Of a DNA stretch of 64,000 bases, positions 11,460-22,562 are shown one piece after another (within the stretch, counting starts at the first letter, position 1; the number at the start of each line of letters is the position of its first letter). Both the position numbers and the translations under genes were made by a program. The stretch is from Conus ventricosus (Eukaryota > Mollusca > Gastropoda > Neogastropoda > Conidae), in assembly GCA_018398815.1 (NCBI GenBank), contig CM031603.1, forward strand, positions 36,236 to 100,235, written 5' to 3'. The notes under the pieces are model-generated. The model made no database searches. It was given only the letters and a program-made list of their open reading frames with translations, and had not been told where the DNA came from.

Positions 11460-13000
11460 CCCCCAGCAGGGTGGCATTGGGGTTACCTGTCAAAAAGTGC
11501 ACCACTGGGGGTTTCCCGTTAACAGTACACACCCTGGGGTTACCTGTAAAAAGTCCCCCCCTGGGGGGTTTCCCGTCAACATACACACCCTGGGGGTTAT
11601 GTCAACAAGGGACACAATGGGGGGTTTCCCGTCAAAAGTGCCCCACACTGGGGGTTACCCGTCCAGTGCAACACTGGGGGTTTCCTGTCAACGTGCACAC
11701 ACTGGGGGGTTTCCCCGTCACCGTTCACACAATGGGGTTACCCGTCAACAATACACACATGGGGGGTTTTTTTTCAACAGTGCACACATGGGGGGGTTTT
11801 CTGCCAAAAGTACACCAAAAAGGGGGGAACCCGGGCAACAGTGCACACATGGGGGGCCCGTCAACAGTACACCCCACTGGGGGGTTTCCGGGCAAACCCC
11901 GTGCCCCAAATGGGGTGGGTTTCCTGTCAACCCGTAAAACACACTGGGGTTACCTTTTTAAAAATTCACACACTGGGTTACCGGGCAACCCGTACACCCC
12001 ACCCATGGGCAAGGGGCTACACACTGGGGGTTACCTGTCCAAAAAGTAACACCCCCTGGGGGTTAAGGGAAAAGTACCAAACCCCGGGGTTACCCTTTTA
12101 AAAAATACACACACAGATGACAAAGGTCTGCATTGGGGTTACCCGTCAAAAAAGTACACCACTGGGGGGGGTTTCCTGTCAAAAAGTAACACACTGGGGT
12201 TTTCCTGTGAAAAGTAAACACATGGGACACAGGTTACCCCATGGGGTTACCGGGCAACAGTGAACACATGATGGACTGGTCTGGGATTTGGGGGAACCCC
12301 GTTAAAAAGTTACACCCACAATGAAACAGGTCTGATTGGGGTTACCTGTCAACACTTTTGACACCAAAGGTTTTGCGTTTTGGGGTTACTGTCAACGTAC
12401 AACACGATGACCAAAAGGTCTGCATTGGGGGTTTCCCGTCAACAGAACACACACTGGGGTTACCTGTCAACAATACAAAACACTGGGGTTACCTGTCAAC
12501 AGTGCACACACTGGGGTTACCTGTCAACAGTACCACACAAATGGGGGTACCTTTTCAACAGTGCACACACTGGGGTTACCTGTCAACAGTACACACACTG
12601 GGGGTTTCCTGTCAACCCCGTGCACAACACTGGGGTTACCTGTCAACCATACACACACTGGGGTTACCTGTCCCAAAAATACACACACTGGTTACCTGTC
12701 AACAGTACACAACACCGATGACACAGGTCTACACACTGGGTTACCTGTCAACAGTACACACACTGGGGTTACCTGTACACAGTACACACACTGGGGTTAC
12801 CTGTCAACAGTACACCCCACAGATGACCAAGGTCTGCATTGGGGTTACCTGTCAACAGTACACACACGGGGGTTACCTGTCAACAGTACACACACTGGGG
12901 TTACCCGTGACAGTACACACACTGATGACACAGGTCTACACACTGGGTACCTGTCAACAGTGAACACACTGAATGACACATGGTCTGCATTGGGTGTAAA
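11460..13000. repeat. 28-bp minisatellite (copy 1), truncated by the gap
   Basis: The unit is approximately CTGGGGTTACCTGTCAACAG followed by TACACACA. A second spacer motif, GATGACACAGGTCTGCATTG, is inserted every few units, giving a higher-order pattern. The partner array is at 46590-47200. Frames over 11342-12963 are repeat translations. Confidence 0.95.
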
Positions 13001-14000
13001 NNNNNNNNNNNNNNNNNNNNNNNNNNNNNNNNNNNNNNNNNNNNNNNNNNNNNNNNNNNNNNNNNNNNNNNNNNNNNNNNNNNNNNNNNNNNNNNNNNNN
13101 NNNNNNNNNNNNNNNNNNNNNNNNNNNNNNNNNNNNNNNNNNNNNNNNNNNNNNNNNNNNNNNNNNNNNNNNNNNNNNNNNNNNNNNNNNNNNNNNNNNN
13201 NNNNNNNNNNNNNNNNNNNNNNNNNNNNNNNNNNNNNNNNNNNNNNNNNNNNNNNNNNNNNNNNNNNNNNNNNNNNNNNNNNNNNNNNNNNNNNNNNNNN
13301 NNNNNNNNNNNNNNNNNNNNNNNNNNNNNNNNNNNNNNNNNNNNNNNNNNNNNNNNNNNNNNNNNNNNNNNNNNNNNNNNNNNNNNNNNNNNNNNNNNNN
13401 NNNNNNNNNNNNNNNNNNNNNNNNNNNNNNNNNNNNNNNNNNNNNNNNNNNNNNNNNNNNNNNNNNNNNNNNNNNNNNNNNNNNNNNNNNNNNNNNNNNN
13501 NNNNNNNNNNNNNNNNNNNNNNNNNNNNNNNNNNNNNNNNNNNNNNNNNNNNNNNNNNNNNNNNNNNNNNNNNNNNNNNNNNNNNNNNNNNNNNNNNNNN
13601 NNNNNNNNNNNNNNNNNNNNNNNNNNNNNNNNNNNNNNNNNNNNNNNNNNNNNNNNNNNNNNNNNNNNNNNNNNNNNNNNNNNNNNNNNNNNNNNNNNNN
13701 NNNNNNNNNNNNNNNNNNNNNNNNNNNNNNNNNNNNNNNNNNNNNNNNNNNNNNNNNNNNNNNNNNNNNNNNNNNNNNNNNNNNNNNNNNNNNNNNNNNN
13801 NNNNNNNNNNNNNNNNNNNNNNNNNNNNNNNNNNNNNNNNNNNNNNNNNNNNNNNNNNNNNNNNNNNNNNNNNNNNNNNNNNNNNNNNNNNNNNNNNNNN
13901 NNNNNNNNNNNNNNNNNNNNNNNNNNNNNNNNNNNNNNNNNNNNNNNNNNNNNNNNNNNNNNNNNNNNNNNNNNNNNNNNNNNNNNNNNNNNNNNNNNNN
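13001..14000. other. Assembly gap of exactly 1,000 N
   Basis: The run of N has a round length, which indicates a scaffolding gap of unknown true size. It separates copy 1 from the contig that carries the SERINC gene and copy 2. Confidence 0.99.
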
Positions 14001-14940
14001 AGTATAGTTCTGGTGAAGGAAAACAGATAATTTTCTTTATAATATACATCTGTATCATCATCATCTATAACTGATATATAAATGAAATATAACCTTGGCC
14101 TTCACATCTTACTCACTGCTGTCATTTCACTTCTAAGCAACAATGTCAACCTGTCCTTCGTAAACAATTACAACAATGTCACTGTAAATCGATCAAAATC
14201 AAATGCGTTTTTCTAAATTTGTGATAAAAAAAAAAAACCACCTTAAAAAGCTTTTGAACAAATTTGACAAAAGCAAGAATATACAGGTCTAAATCACTTC
14301 AAATATTGTTGTTGCCTTTAAAGGTTTAATGACTACACATAACTCCAAAAGACTTCTGTCATGGATGTTGTTTACAGCCAGGTGGACCACAAAGGGCTGT
14401 GTCATGTCTGCCTTCAAAGGATGACACAAACAAAATCATAAATGAAAACAAAATTGCACAAAAGAACAATGGCACCGAGCAAAGCACCAGGAATAACAAA
14501 AAGATCACGTCCTTGAAACAACCATGCCCACCATCTTGTTAAAACACAACGAATGGAGTCCACAAAACAACATCATTAGTTTTAAAATACAATGTGTCCA
14601 TAAAAAAATCAGGAAATAAATGTCACATGAGTGGAGACTCAAAGAGAAGTATGCACATGCATTAAACAGACTGAACTGTAGCTGAGAATCAGTGTAAAAA
14701 TAAAATTACATCACTTGCATAAAAGTGACATGTGCATATTTTAAAAAGAAATGCCATCTTCACAGAAATAATTACCAGAAGAGGGGAGACAGGCGGAGGA
14801 AATGGAATGGAGGGGGGGGGGGGGAGGATGAAGGGAGGGAGTGGAGGGTGAGAAAGAGAGTGGTGAGAAAGAAGGACAAAAGTGAAAGAGTAAGAGGACG
14901 AAAATATGTTTTTCTATCGATAAATGTTACCTTCATAAAA
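14001..14940. other. AT-rich single-copy region, no gene seen
   Basis: The region is of ordinary complexity with a purine-rich stretch at 14800-14900. No exon, RNA gene or element ends are evident. It lies about 2.5-3 kb 3' of the last SERINC exon (minus strand) and could be downstream flank or untranslated region. Confidence 0.6.
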
Positions 14941-15200
14941 GCCTGCCATGTGAGCGTGTGTACATGTGTGTGTATCTATGTGTGATGTAGTTCTGTGTCA
15001 AAAGGCTGCCATGTGAGCGTGTGTACATGTGTGTGTATCTATGTGTAGTGTAGTTCTGCGTCAAAAGGCTGCCGTGTTGAGCATGTGTACATGTGTGTGT
15101 ATCTATGTGTGAGTGTAGTTCTGCGTCAAAAGGCTGCCGTGTGAGCATGTGTACATGTGTGTGTATCTATGTGTGACTGTAGTTCTGCGTCAAAAGGCAA
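14941..15200. repeat. ~63-bp tandem repeat, 4 units
   Basis: The units contain GCTGCCATGTGAGCGTGTGT, ACATGTGTGTGTATCTATGT and a TAGTTCTGCGTCAAAAG tail. Units 1-2 and 3-4 share diagnostic changes (CATG versus CGTG). Confidence 0.92.
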
Positions 15201-15312
15201 TGCACTAAGATGGCCGCCCTACAAAGTCCTGGTTGAACCATGGCAGTGCAAAGAAAAAAATATTCTGACGAGGAGAAGGACATGTTGGAGCCATGACCTG
15301 GATGCGCTGGCC

Positions 15313-15545
15313 CCCTGAGAGTGCAAGGAGTTCAGGGCCAAAAACATTGTCTGGGGGCTCTTCTCTGAAGACCTTCTGCTATCAAACTCTCCCTCAGAGT
15401 GCAAGGAGTTCAGGGCCAAACTCTTGTCTGAGGGGCGTCTTCTCTGAACACCTTCTGCTGTCAAACTTTCCCTCAGAGTGCAAGGAATTCAGGGCCAAAA
15501 CTCTTGTCTGAGGGGCCTCTTCTCTGAAGACCTGCTGTCAAACTC
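15313..15545. repeat. ~83-bp tandem repeat, 3 units
   Basis: Three units share CCTCAGAGTGCAAGGAGTTC, AGGGCCAAAACTCTTGTCTG and TTCTCTGAAGACCTTCTGCT. Small differences between the units suggest recent local duplication. Confidence 0.9.
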
Positions 15546-16021
15546 TCCCAAGGGTTTCTTTCTACTTTTCTGTTCTAAGCTGGTATCTTCAATGACCTCT
15601 TGTCCTTTAAGGCGTGGATCTACCACACAACATGTAAAACAGAAATGACACCAACTGGTGTTCCCTGGTACAGGAAAGCAGCCCCAAATGAAATGACAAG
15701 GACCACTTGTTGCGTCATGTCAAGCAGACAGAGAAATGCTGCTGTCGTCACACTGAGCTGAATGTGGAGAGTACAGAACATAAGGCAATCAACATGAATG
15801 TGATGGAGCAGCCACAGGTCACATGTGACATGTCATTCTGAATAAAGGAGAAAAGATCTGCCAACATAGATACACGGTTGAGGGCAGACAATGTGGCTAA
15901 CAGACTTCTATTTAGGAAAAAAGGCACAATGCAAAACTCATACATTTGTGTGTGACTGTATGTGTGAACGCGTGTGTGTATGGATATGCATACATGCGTG
16001 CTTGTGTGTTAATCAGTGTTC
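15546..16021. other. Single-copy region, nothing recognised
   Basis: There is no exon-like island or element boundary. A short TG-rich patch lies at 15945-16010. Confidence 0.6.
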
Positions 16022-16152
16022 CTCACTGACACCCATGACCTTTGTCCCTGTGACCTAGGTAAAGTTCACTGACACCCATGACCTTTGTCCCTGTGACCTA
16101 GGTAAAGTTCACTGACACCCATGACCTTTGTCCCTGTGACCTAGGTAAAGTG
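16022..16152. repeat. 46-bp tandem repeat, 3 units
   Basis: Three near-identical units contain CACTGACACCCATGACCTTT and GTCCCTGTGACCTAGGTAAA. Confidence 0.94.
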
Positions 16153-16274
16153 TACAGAGCTCAGATTGAAGAACAGCGCCCTGCAAGCTCCTGCTCTGTC
16201 ATCATTGTAACTGCTGACGCAGGGGGAGGGGGGGGGGATATGTGGGTGTGCATGGAAGGGGGATGTAGTAGGGG

Positions 16275-16365
16275 GAGAGTGTGTGTGTGAGTGGTGTGGG
16301 TGTGTGTGTGTTTGGTGTGTGTGTGTGTGTGTGCATCTGTGTGTGTGTGTGTGTTGTGTGTGTGT

Positions 16366-16406
<41 letters not shown>

Positions 16407-16412
16407 TGTGGG
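16275..16412. repeat. TG microsatellite
   Basis: It is an imperfect (TG)n with TGG interruptions. The 122-codon plus and 151-codon minus frames across it are repeat artefacts. Confidence 0.95.
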
Positions 16413-16479
16413 ACTGACCCAGAGAGGAATAAGATCCACCATGATGGTAGACTGCAGCTGATGCATAGAGGAGTGAATT

Positions 16480-16740
16480 CCGCAGAGACTGCAGGACGAT
16501 TCAGTGAGGAACAACCTGCACTTCAGCACTGCTTTGTGTGGTGCGGATGTCTGAGGAACAACCTGCACATTCAGCACTGCTTTGTGTGGCGCGGATGTCT
16601 GAGGAACAACCTGCACTACAGCACTGCTTTGTGTGGTGCGGATGTCTGAGGAACAACCTGCACTTCAGCACTGCTTTGTGGGTAGCGGATGTCTGAGAAC
16701 AACCCACATCGCCTGCTTTGTGTGTGCTGATGTCTGCTGT
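16480..16740. repeat. ~47-bp tandem repeat, ~5 units
   Basis: The units contain CTTCAGCACTGCTTTGTGTG, GTGCGGATGTCTGAGGAACA and ACCTGCA. The last unit decays into single-copy sequence near 16740. Confidence 0.92.
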
Positions 16741-17344
16741 TTGGATGTCTGCTGAAGACACTGTGCATGAAACTTCACACTGTGTTCTGCTGTGTGCACT
16801 GAGCGTGTTTTGGCAAGGTGCGCCCTGAGGAAGGACCAAACACGCTGCCACTACTGGCAATGTTAGTGCTTAGTTTAAACTAAGTTTCAAAAACCTTTGG
16901 CCATCCCAACCATCATAAGAAAAATGCACAGGTTTCTTTTTCCCTTTCAAACGTAAATCAGAGTAAAAGTTCACTTTCATTTCTCTCCTTTCCACTGCTA
17001 GAATACAACAAAACACTTTCACTGCTTCAGTTGATGTGGAAGGAACTTCAGCACACTTAAAAATGGGCACTTTCAGTAAGCGCTGAGTTTCTGAAAGCCT
17101 CTTTTGCAGGGAATCTGAGCAGCGGGTGTAAATCCATTCAACTGATAAGAGACAATAAGCCAAACCCTCATCTCACTGCAATCATGAACACTTGAAAAAA
17201 ACAAACTGACTTCAGTGAAACTGGATAACTGGTTAAATCAACTTCTGGTTGTTGTTGTTTGGTAACTGCAGACTCAAACTTCTAAAAACAGAAAAAAAAA
17301 ATCCTTGAGCAATGTAATAGGTTTAGAGACCGTAAGAGCCACCA
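16741..17344. other. Single-copy region downstream of SERINC
   Basis: One 97-codon frame lies on the minus strand at 16870-17163. It resembles nothing I know and has no splice or repeat context supporting it, so it is not called as a gene. The stretch may be 3' untranslated or flanking sequence. Confidence 0.5.
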
Positions 17345-17520
17345 CAACAACCACCATCAAAAAAGCGGGAAAACCACCAGCAGACAACCACCATTAAAAC
17401 AGCGGAACATCCACTAGCAACAACCACCATTAAAACAGCGGAACATCCACTAGCAGACAACCACCATTAAACAGCGGAACATCCACCAGCAGACAACCAC
17501 CAATTTAAAACAGCGTACAT
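17345..17520. repeat. ~38-bp tandem repeat, 4-5 units
   Basis: The units contain CAACCACCATTAAAACAGCG and GAACATCCACTAGCAGA. The array abuts the end of the last SERINC coding segment. The open frame that continues through it (to 17450) probably overruns the true stop. Confidence 0.9.
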
Positions 17521-17944
17521 CCAAATTACACCAAAACTCTGCCTCTCTCGTGAGGGGGAGCGAGACTTTGACCTCTTTGATCCTCTGGACGCTGGACGCT
17601 CCGGGTTCCTGGCTGCGTGACCCAGAGCCTCCCGCGAGACCGACGTCATTGGCCGACCGGGTCAATGATATAGCAGAGGGCTGCTTGGAGGAGGACGACA
17701 GTCGTCGCGGTGAAAGAACTGCATCCCCCTGACCTCTCTCGGTGCCCTCCACGTTGTCCCCGTTGCTGCCCCTGGTCGGGCCTCCTGAAGGGGTCTGCAT
17801 GTGGGGGAAGGCCAGATTGCGGCCGAAGCCGAGGCGAGGGAAAGAAGAGTGTCCACAGTATAGATGACACACACCCACTGGGCGCCATTGTTGACCCACA
17901 CCGCCGCCCAGTTCAGCCAAAACGATTCAGGGCCCACCCCCTGT
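17521..17944 (-). CDS. SERINC: SERINC (serine incorporator) terminal exon
   Basis: SERINC/TMS proteins are multi-pass membrane proteins linked to serine incorporation into membrane lipids or to lipid scrambling. On the minus strand a pyrimidine-rich acceptor ending CTACTTTCAG (17954-17945) precedes an exon that reads GPESFWLNWAAVWV, then WVCVIY. This matches the WAVWVK....WVC..LY block before the last membrane segment of the family. It joins 18284-18392 in phase, giving TNWYGQGVGPESF across the junction. A one-base frameshift follows WVCVIY; the next frame carries FPRLGFGR, resembling the usual family end (FP.RDFG), then a Ser/Gly-rich tail of about 100 residues that is unusually long. The true stop is uncertain because the tail runs into the 38-bp array. 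Confidence 0.82.
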
Positions 17945-18186
17945 CTGAAAGTAGCAAACAAGTGCTGAGAAAGACCGATGGATGAATCTGCTCTGTGTGA
18001 ACAATCAGAATCACAACACAAATTTTGTGTTGTAGACCGACTGATGAATGAATCTGCTGACAGTGAACAATCGGGAAACAATGTATGAAAAGCAATGTTG
18101 TAGAAAGAACGGTCACAGGCTAAAGAACAGAACAAGTATGTATGTCAACACACATGCACACAGGTATGCACAGCGGGCGGATGCAT

Positions 18187-18270
18187 GCACACACACACAC
18201 ACACACACCCCACACAGAATAAAAATACACACACACACACACAAAACACACACACACACACACACACACA
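18187..18270. repeat. CA microsatellite in SERINC intron
   Basis: This (CA)n tract lies within the 339-base intron between the two last SERINC exons (17945-18283). It immediately follows the donor site on the minus strand. Confidence 0.95.
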
Positions 18271-18283
18271 GAGGAGGACCTAC

Positions 18284-18392
18284 CCGTACCAGTTGGTCAG
18301 CTCATCATGATGTAGAAGGCGGCCAGGAGGAAGACGAAGTGGAAGAAGGGTAAGGGATACACCACGCCGTCCGACTCATTGTACACCACCTT
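18284..18392 (-). CDS. SERINC: SERINC exon (FFHF...LTNWY block)
   Basis: The minus strand has an acceptor (CCCCTTTTCTGCTG then G run and CAG, ending 18393), the exon, and a strong donor GTAGGT (18283-18278). It translates as KVVYNESDGVVYPLPFFHF, then VFLLAAFYIMM, then LTNWYG after a one-base deletion. This is the highly conserved SERINC penultimate membrane segment (usually YSYSFFHF....ASLYIMMTLTNWY). The deletion may be a sequencing error. The intron upstream (from 18393) contains the minisatellite and the whole mobile-element nest. The region 18393-18660 has only CA and CAA short repeats. Confidence 0.87.
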
Positions 18393-18659
18393 CTGCCCCC
18401 CCAGCAGAAAAGGGGTTGTCGCCTGACACACACACACACACCGCTCACACCATCAGCAACAAACAACAACAACAACAACAAACAATCAGTGAAAATTGGA
18501 CAGAGATAAAAACCCCAAGGGAGGCAATTTGCCTTATTTTGCTGAAGACAAAACTGGGGAAAGAGGGAAGGATGGCCAGAAAACGTAGGGAAGGAGAAAG
18601 GAAGCAGTTCTCCTTTCACGGTCGTGTGCAGACTTCTTTTCCTTTTCCACCGAGCTGTG

Positions 18660-18821
18660 CACCACCCACCCCACCCTGACCTGACCTCACCACCCACCCC
18701 ACTCTGACCTCACCATCCACCCCACCCTGACCTGACCTCACCACCCATCCCACCCTGGCCTCACCACCCACCCCACCCTGACCTGACCTCACCACCCACC
18801 CCACTCTGACCTCACCATCCA
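18660..18821. repeat. GGTGGGGT-type minisatellite, left part
   Basis: The units are built on CACCCACCCCACCCTGACCT and GACCTCAC (23-28 bp). The same array resumes at 31493, so 18822-31492 is an insertion into one original array. Confidence 0.93.
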
Positions 18822-19414
18822 CAGGCATGAGATTGAGAAATTGTGTTTTGGTCTGAAAAGCGGGGATCTGGGGCCGCAGAAGGCCCCCAGTGGGGGTCCA
18901 GGGGGCAACACCCCTGGTGGTGGTCAGGGGCGAAGCCCCTGAAGCTGAAGCTTTTTCTTTATTTTAAGCCTTAAAAACAATCCATACAAGTGATCTTTTT
19001 AACACATTTTGCCTTCACTTAAGAGAGAACATTTTCTTCTCAGTTGGTCTCTTTCTGTCTTAATTCTACAGACCTGTCAACCCTTTATCTTGTGTTTTCG
19101 ATATGTTCTGGTAGGTAGCCTGTGTAAAACTAATTCAACGTGATGAAACATGCAATAACATAAAAAACAAAAAAAATGGATAGGTTGTGTCATTTGTATT
19201 CCTTCCCCCAGATCAACCAATTACAAATTAAACATGCAAAACTGAAATGAACACCTTCATGTAAGTATTAAGCACAAGTGACACACCTGAAAAACAAGAT
19301 CATAACAGCATCACTCTCTTTCACTGTTTCAGCAACTGAGAATCCTCTGAGCCCGCCATCAAAATCAAACCAAGGAACCAGCCAATGCACCACACAGCAC
19401 TTGTCATCCAAACT

Positions 19415-22400
19415 CTAAGCCTTCTCATTCGGGCTGTCCAGCCTTTGCCTCTTAGCTCTCCTTTCCTCATGCTCAGCTTTTTTTTCTCGTCTCCTCTTTC
19501 TGGCTAGAACTTCCAGTTTGGATCGGATGGATTTTCTGTGTGCTAGCCTTGCTCGTTTTTCTGCCTCTGCCAAGGCCAGTTTGGCTTGTTGTTTGCTGAC
19601 TTCAGCTTGCTTTTGAAGAGACAGCTGCTGCCTTTTCTCCTCTAGGTCCTCCCTCCTCTTCTGCTGGTCTTCCCGGTTCTTCTTGTTGGCTCCTCTGATC
19701 AACCTGCACAGATCTTTATTGACAGGGTATATAATTTGTCTTTCCTTTGGAAAGCATCAACAGCAGACTTCCCTTCAGCTCTTAGTGAATATTTACAGGT
19801 TTGAATGGCTGAATACGTTTCTATATTCATCCTAGATGATCTCCTGTCAATGACATCTCCCATCACGTTGAAACTTGATTCCACGGAAGGACCATGGAAA
19901 CAAGTCAACAAAGCAAATGCCATCCTGGAAAGTAGAGGAAAGTCATTAGTTTTGCTGACTTGGCCCACCATGAATCAACAGGAACTGGTGCCCCATTGAT
20001 TTCATACGGAGGAAGTCTAGAGGAACAAGAGAACCTTCTGACTTCCAAATCAAAAGCCTGTAACTCCTCTTCCTTTAAAACAACTGAAACATGATCTGGA
20101 AGTTTCAGTAGAGCAGTGATGACTTTCTCATGGCTAAAGTCACAGGCTGGGTCTAATGCAGACATTAGCTGGAGTAGCTCGTTGTCCAGCGGAAGTTTCT
20201 GCTGCAAGTACTGGGCACACTGCACGTAGGCTTCTCAAAGCTGCTCTCTGAATTTGAGGGCCCTCTATTGGAAGGGGACATGCTGAAGGAGGGAAATTAA
20301 AACCTCCACAAACAGGGCACATCCCCGGTGCAGTTCTTGTCATCAAGAAAATTTTCTTGGACTATCAATTTTCTTGGACCCTTTGTTGATCCCCTACCCT
20401 TCAAACAATGACAAAAGTTTTTGAAGAGGGCTCCCGTTTGTCATGCAAGAGGGAACCATGGGAGATGCGGTTGGAACAGAGAGAAAATTCCTTGAGCGAG
20501 GAAAGAAATGAATACACCAAGTCAGGTTCATACCCTAAGAGCATCCAAAATTCCCAAATTTTCCCCCAAATTTAAAAACCATTTCGGATTTTCAAAGACC
20601 TTTTTTTTATTTAACCCCCAAAAACGAAGTTAGTTAAAAAAGGGAATTAAAAAAGCACAAACAAACAGACGAAATTTACCTTTAATAAAACTTTTCTTTG
20701 TTTATCACCCCAAATCTTCTAGCCTATTATAGTCTGTTTGTGTGACCCAAAAAAGAAACTTTTAAAATTCCTTTTTTTTTTCACCCACAAGCACTCCCGT
20801 TTTTTAAAAATAAATCAATGGTTTCGCCTTAGTCACAGACTTACAAAAACTTAAATTTCCCAAAGGGGCGCCAATGTGTTGATTGGAGATTATTTTAATA
20901 AACAGTTCCTCTTATACACCAATGAATTTGGAGTAAAAGTATTTTGTAAGAACAAAATTTTACGGTCCCAGAATCTGACATCACATCCAACTTTTTTTTC
21001 CGGGAGATTCGGGTTTTAGCGTTTCATCAAAAAAGCACATGTTTTCTCTGCCTTTTATTTGTTTTTGTAAGCTCGGAGAAAAATATGGCCAAGACCAAAT
21101 ACCAAGTATTTGTTTTGCTCTCCACAGGAAAACGGCGCAATGTTGCTGCGGAAACATGGTTTTTAAACAGTGTTTCTTTTGCCACAAAAAATTCTACTGA
21201 AATGGGATTTAACTTCTTTTGCCCACAACCCCCGGGCTTTAAACATTTCGGCCAGACACGACGTCCAAACTACACACTTTTTTTTTTTCTGCGTTGCAGC
21301 GAGAACGGGAACCTCGAAATGTCAGGGTGAAACGGGAGGAGGGTTGTGGAAACTTTTGCGTGGTCCCCGAAGTCCCCAAATGGGGGGCAACCACTTTTCA
21401 ATAAGCCACATTCTTCTTGTGCTTGCCCCTGAAATACAAATTTTCTTTTGTTGTTTAAAAATTTTTTTAATAAAGACCCCAAAAAATCGTTCTTTTTTTT
21501 ATCTCAATCAATTTATTATTCAAAAGGGGCAAAATCTTTAAATCCACAATCTTTATCATAAAACATATCACCTAATTATTGTCACAATTTAGTCAAAAAA
21601 ACATTGTTTAAAAGATGAAATGATGTTACGCTATATCGTATCAAAAAATTTTATAAAAATTGTAAATTGATTGTTTTAAAAAATTCGTAAATTACTTTTA
21701 AATTTAATTAAAATAATGTTTTTGTTATTGTGAAAAAAAACCCCAAAAATTTTATTTTTAAAAAATTTGCTTTTAAGGGTATTAACTTTAAAAAAAAATC
21801 CTATTACTTTTAAATTATGTACTCCTAATGGAAAAAATACTATCTCATTTACTTTAGTATTAATTATAACATTTTTTAAAGTTCACATAAAATTTTTTTT
21901 AGTATTTTTCCCAAACCCTTTTAAAATATAATTAAAAAAAGTATGAATGAAATGTGGGAACAGTGGTGGTAGTAAACAGCGTAAGTACAGATATTAATAA
22001 AACAGAGCAAAGTTCTGGGAGAAGCTATAGAACAAAAAGAATATAAGAGTATTGCAGTAGAGCAGAGGAAAACACCACTTTGAAATTTCTGGAAATTTTT
22101 GTAACAGTTTTTCCCTTAAAAGCGCAGGTCACATGGTCACATTCTTTTTTCTTTTCTTTAAAGGGGGAAAAAAACGTAAACCGAACAACTTTAAAAAAAA
22201 ATTAAAAAATCAAGTAGGTTGAGGTAGGCGAGGGAAGCGTTTGGAAAGTTTGGGTTTAACTATAAAAAAAAAAGGGTTCACCAAAAATCATTTTCCGTCT
22301 TCGTCCATTTTTTTCCCTTTGGCCCAAGGGGAAATTGCCGGTGACCCACGATGAACACTGTTTTGACTTACCGCCTTTATGGCGAGAGGGCTCCTTTCAC

Positions 22401-22532
22401 CCATCGATCCAATATCGATGTTTTTTCTGCCGCGCACAGTACGCAGCCCCACTTGTTGCCAGCTTTTTTTCCGCAGCCACGTTGAAAGTCGAATTTTCGA
22501 GCCCACTCTTTGAAAACGCACTGGTCCGGCAT
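19415..22532 (-). pseudogene. hAT-superfamily transposase relic
   Basis: Three recognisable parts occur in order on the minus strand. Near 22532-22300 an initiator Met is followed by a zinc-finger-like N-terminus with KWGCVLC and DIGSMGE, typical of BED-like fingers in hAT proteins. Near 21170-20870 is the start of the catalytic core, with LGPYFS-like, FDET (21019-21040), LDV.VRFW and KFIG segments in shifting frames. At 20346-19415 is the C-terminal half, with the dimerisation segment GPSVESSFNVMGDVIDRRSS then RMNIETYSAIQT, ending in a Lys/Glu-rich coiled-coil-like tail (to the stop at 19415). Frameshifts occur near 19965 and 19720. Low-complexity AT-rich sequence at 20400-20860 and 21500-22250 replaces expected coding sequence. 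It is not functional as read. Sequencing errors contribute, but the missing middle suggests real decay. Confidence 0.72.
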
Positions 22533-22562
22533 TTTGTTTTCTCCGAAGCCCCGGAATTCCCA

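Larger units (their letters stand above)
1..13000. other. Copy 1 of a large duplicated block (partner at 38036-47200)
   Basis: The order of landmarks matches 38036-47200 one for one: TG tract, 45-bp array, single-copy spacer, G-rich 80-bp array, tRNA-like SINE, poly(A), single-copy spacer, 33-bp array, 48-bp array, single-copy spacer, ~50-bp array, SERINC exon, 28-bp array. Single-copy stretches align clearly, for example around 540-640 with 38585-38700 and 7735-7860 with 44110-44265. Copy 1 is more G/C-homopolymer inflated and ends inside the 28-bp array at the N gap. Whether it is an alternative haplotype placed in tandem or a true duplication cannot be settled from the sequence. Confidence 0.9.

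Noticed and set aside
12561..14064. Frames of 364-489 codons across 13001-14000
   Set aside because: They are produced by the run of N; no sequence is known there.
16870..17163. 97-codon minus-strand frame downstream of SERINC
   Set aside because: It has ordinary composition but no recognised motif, splice signal or second copy. Frames of this length occur by chance.
18850..18950. GGGGTCCAGGGGGC / GGCGAAGCCCC motifs as a separate element end
   Set aside because: They lie just inside the left inverted terminus and are probably subterminal sequence. I saw no second border.
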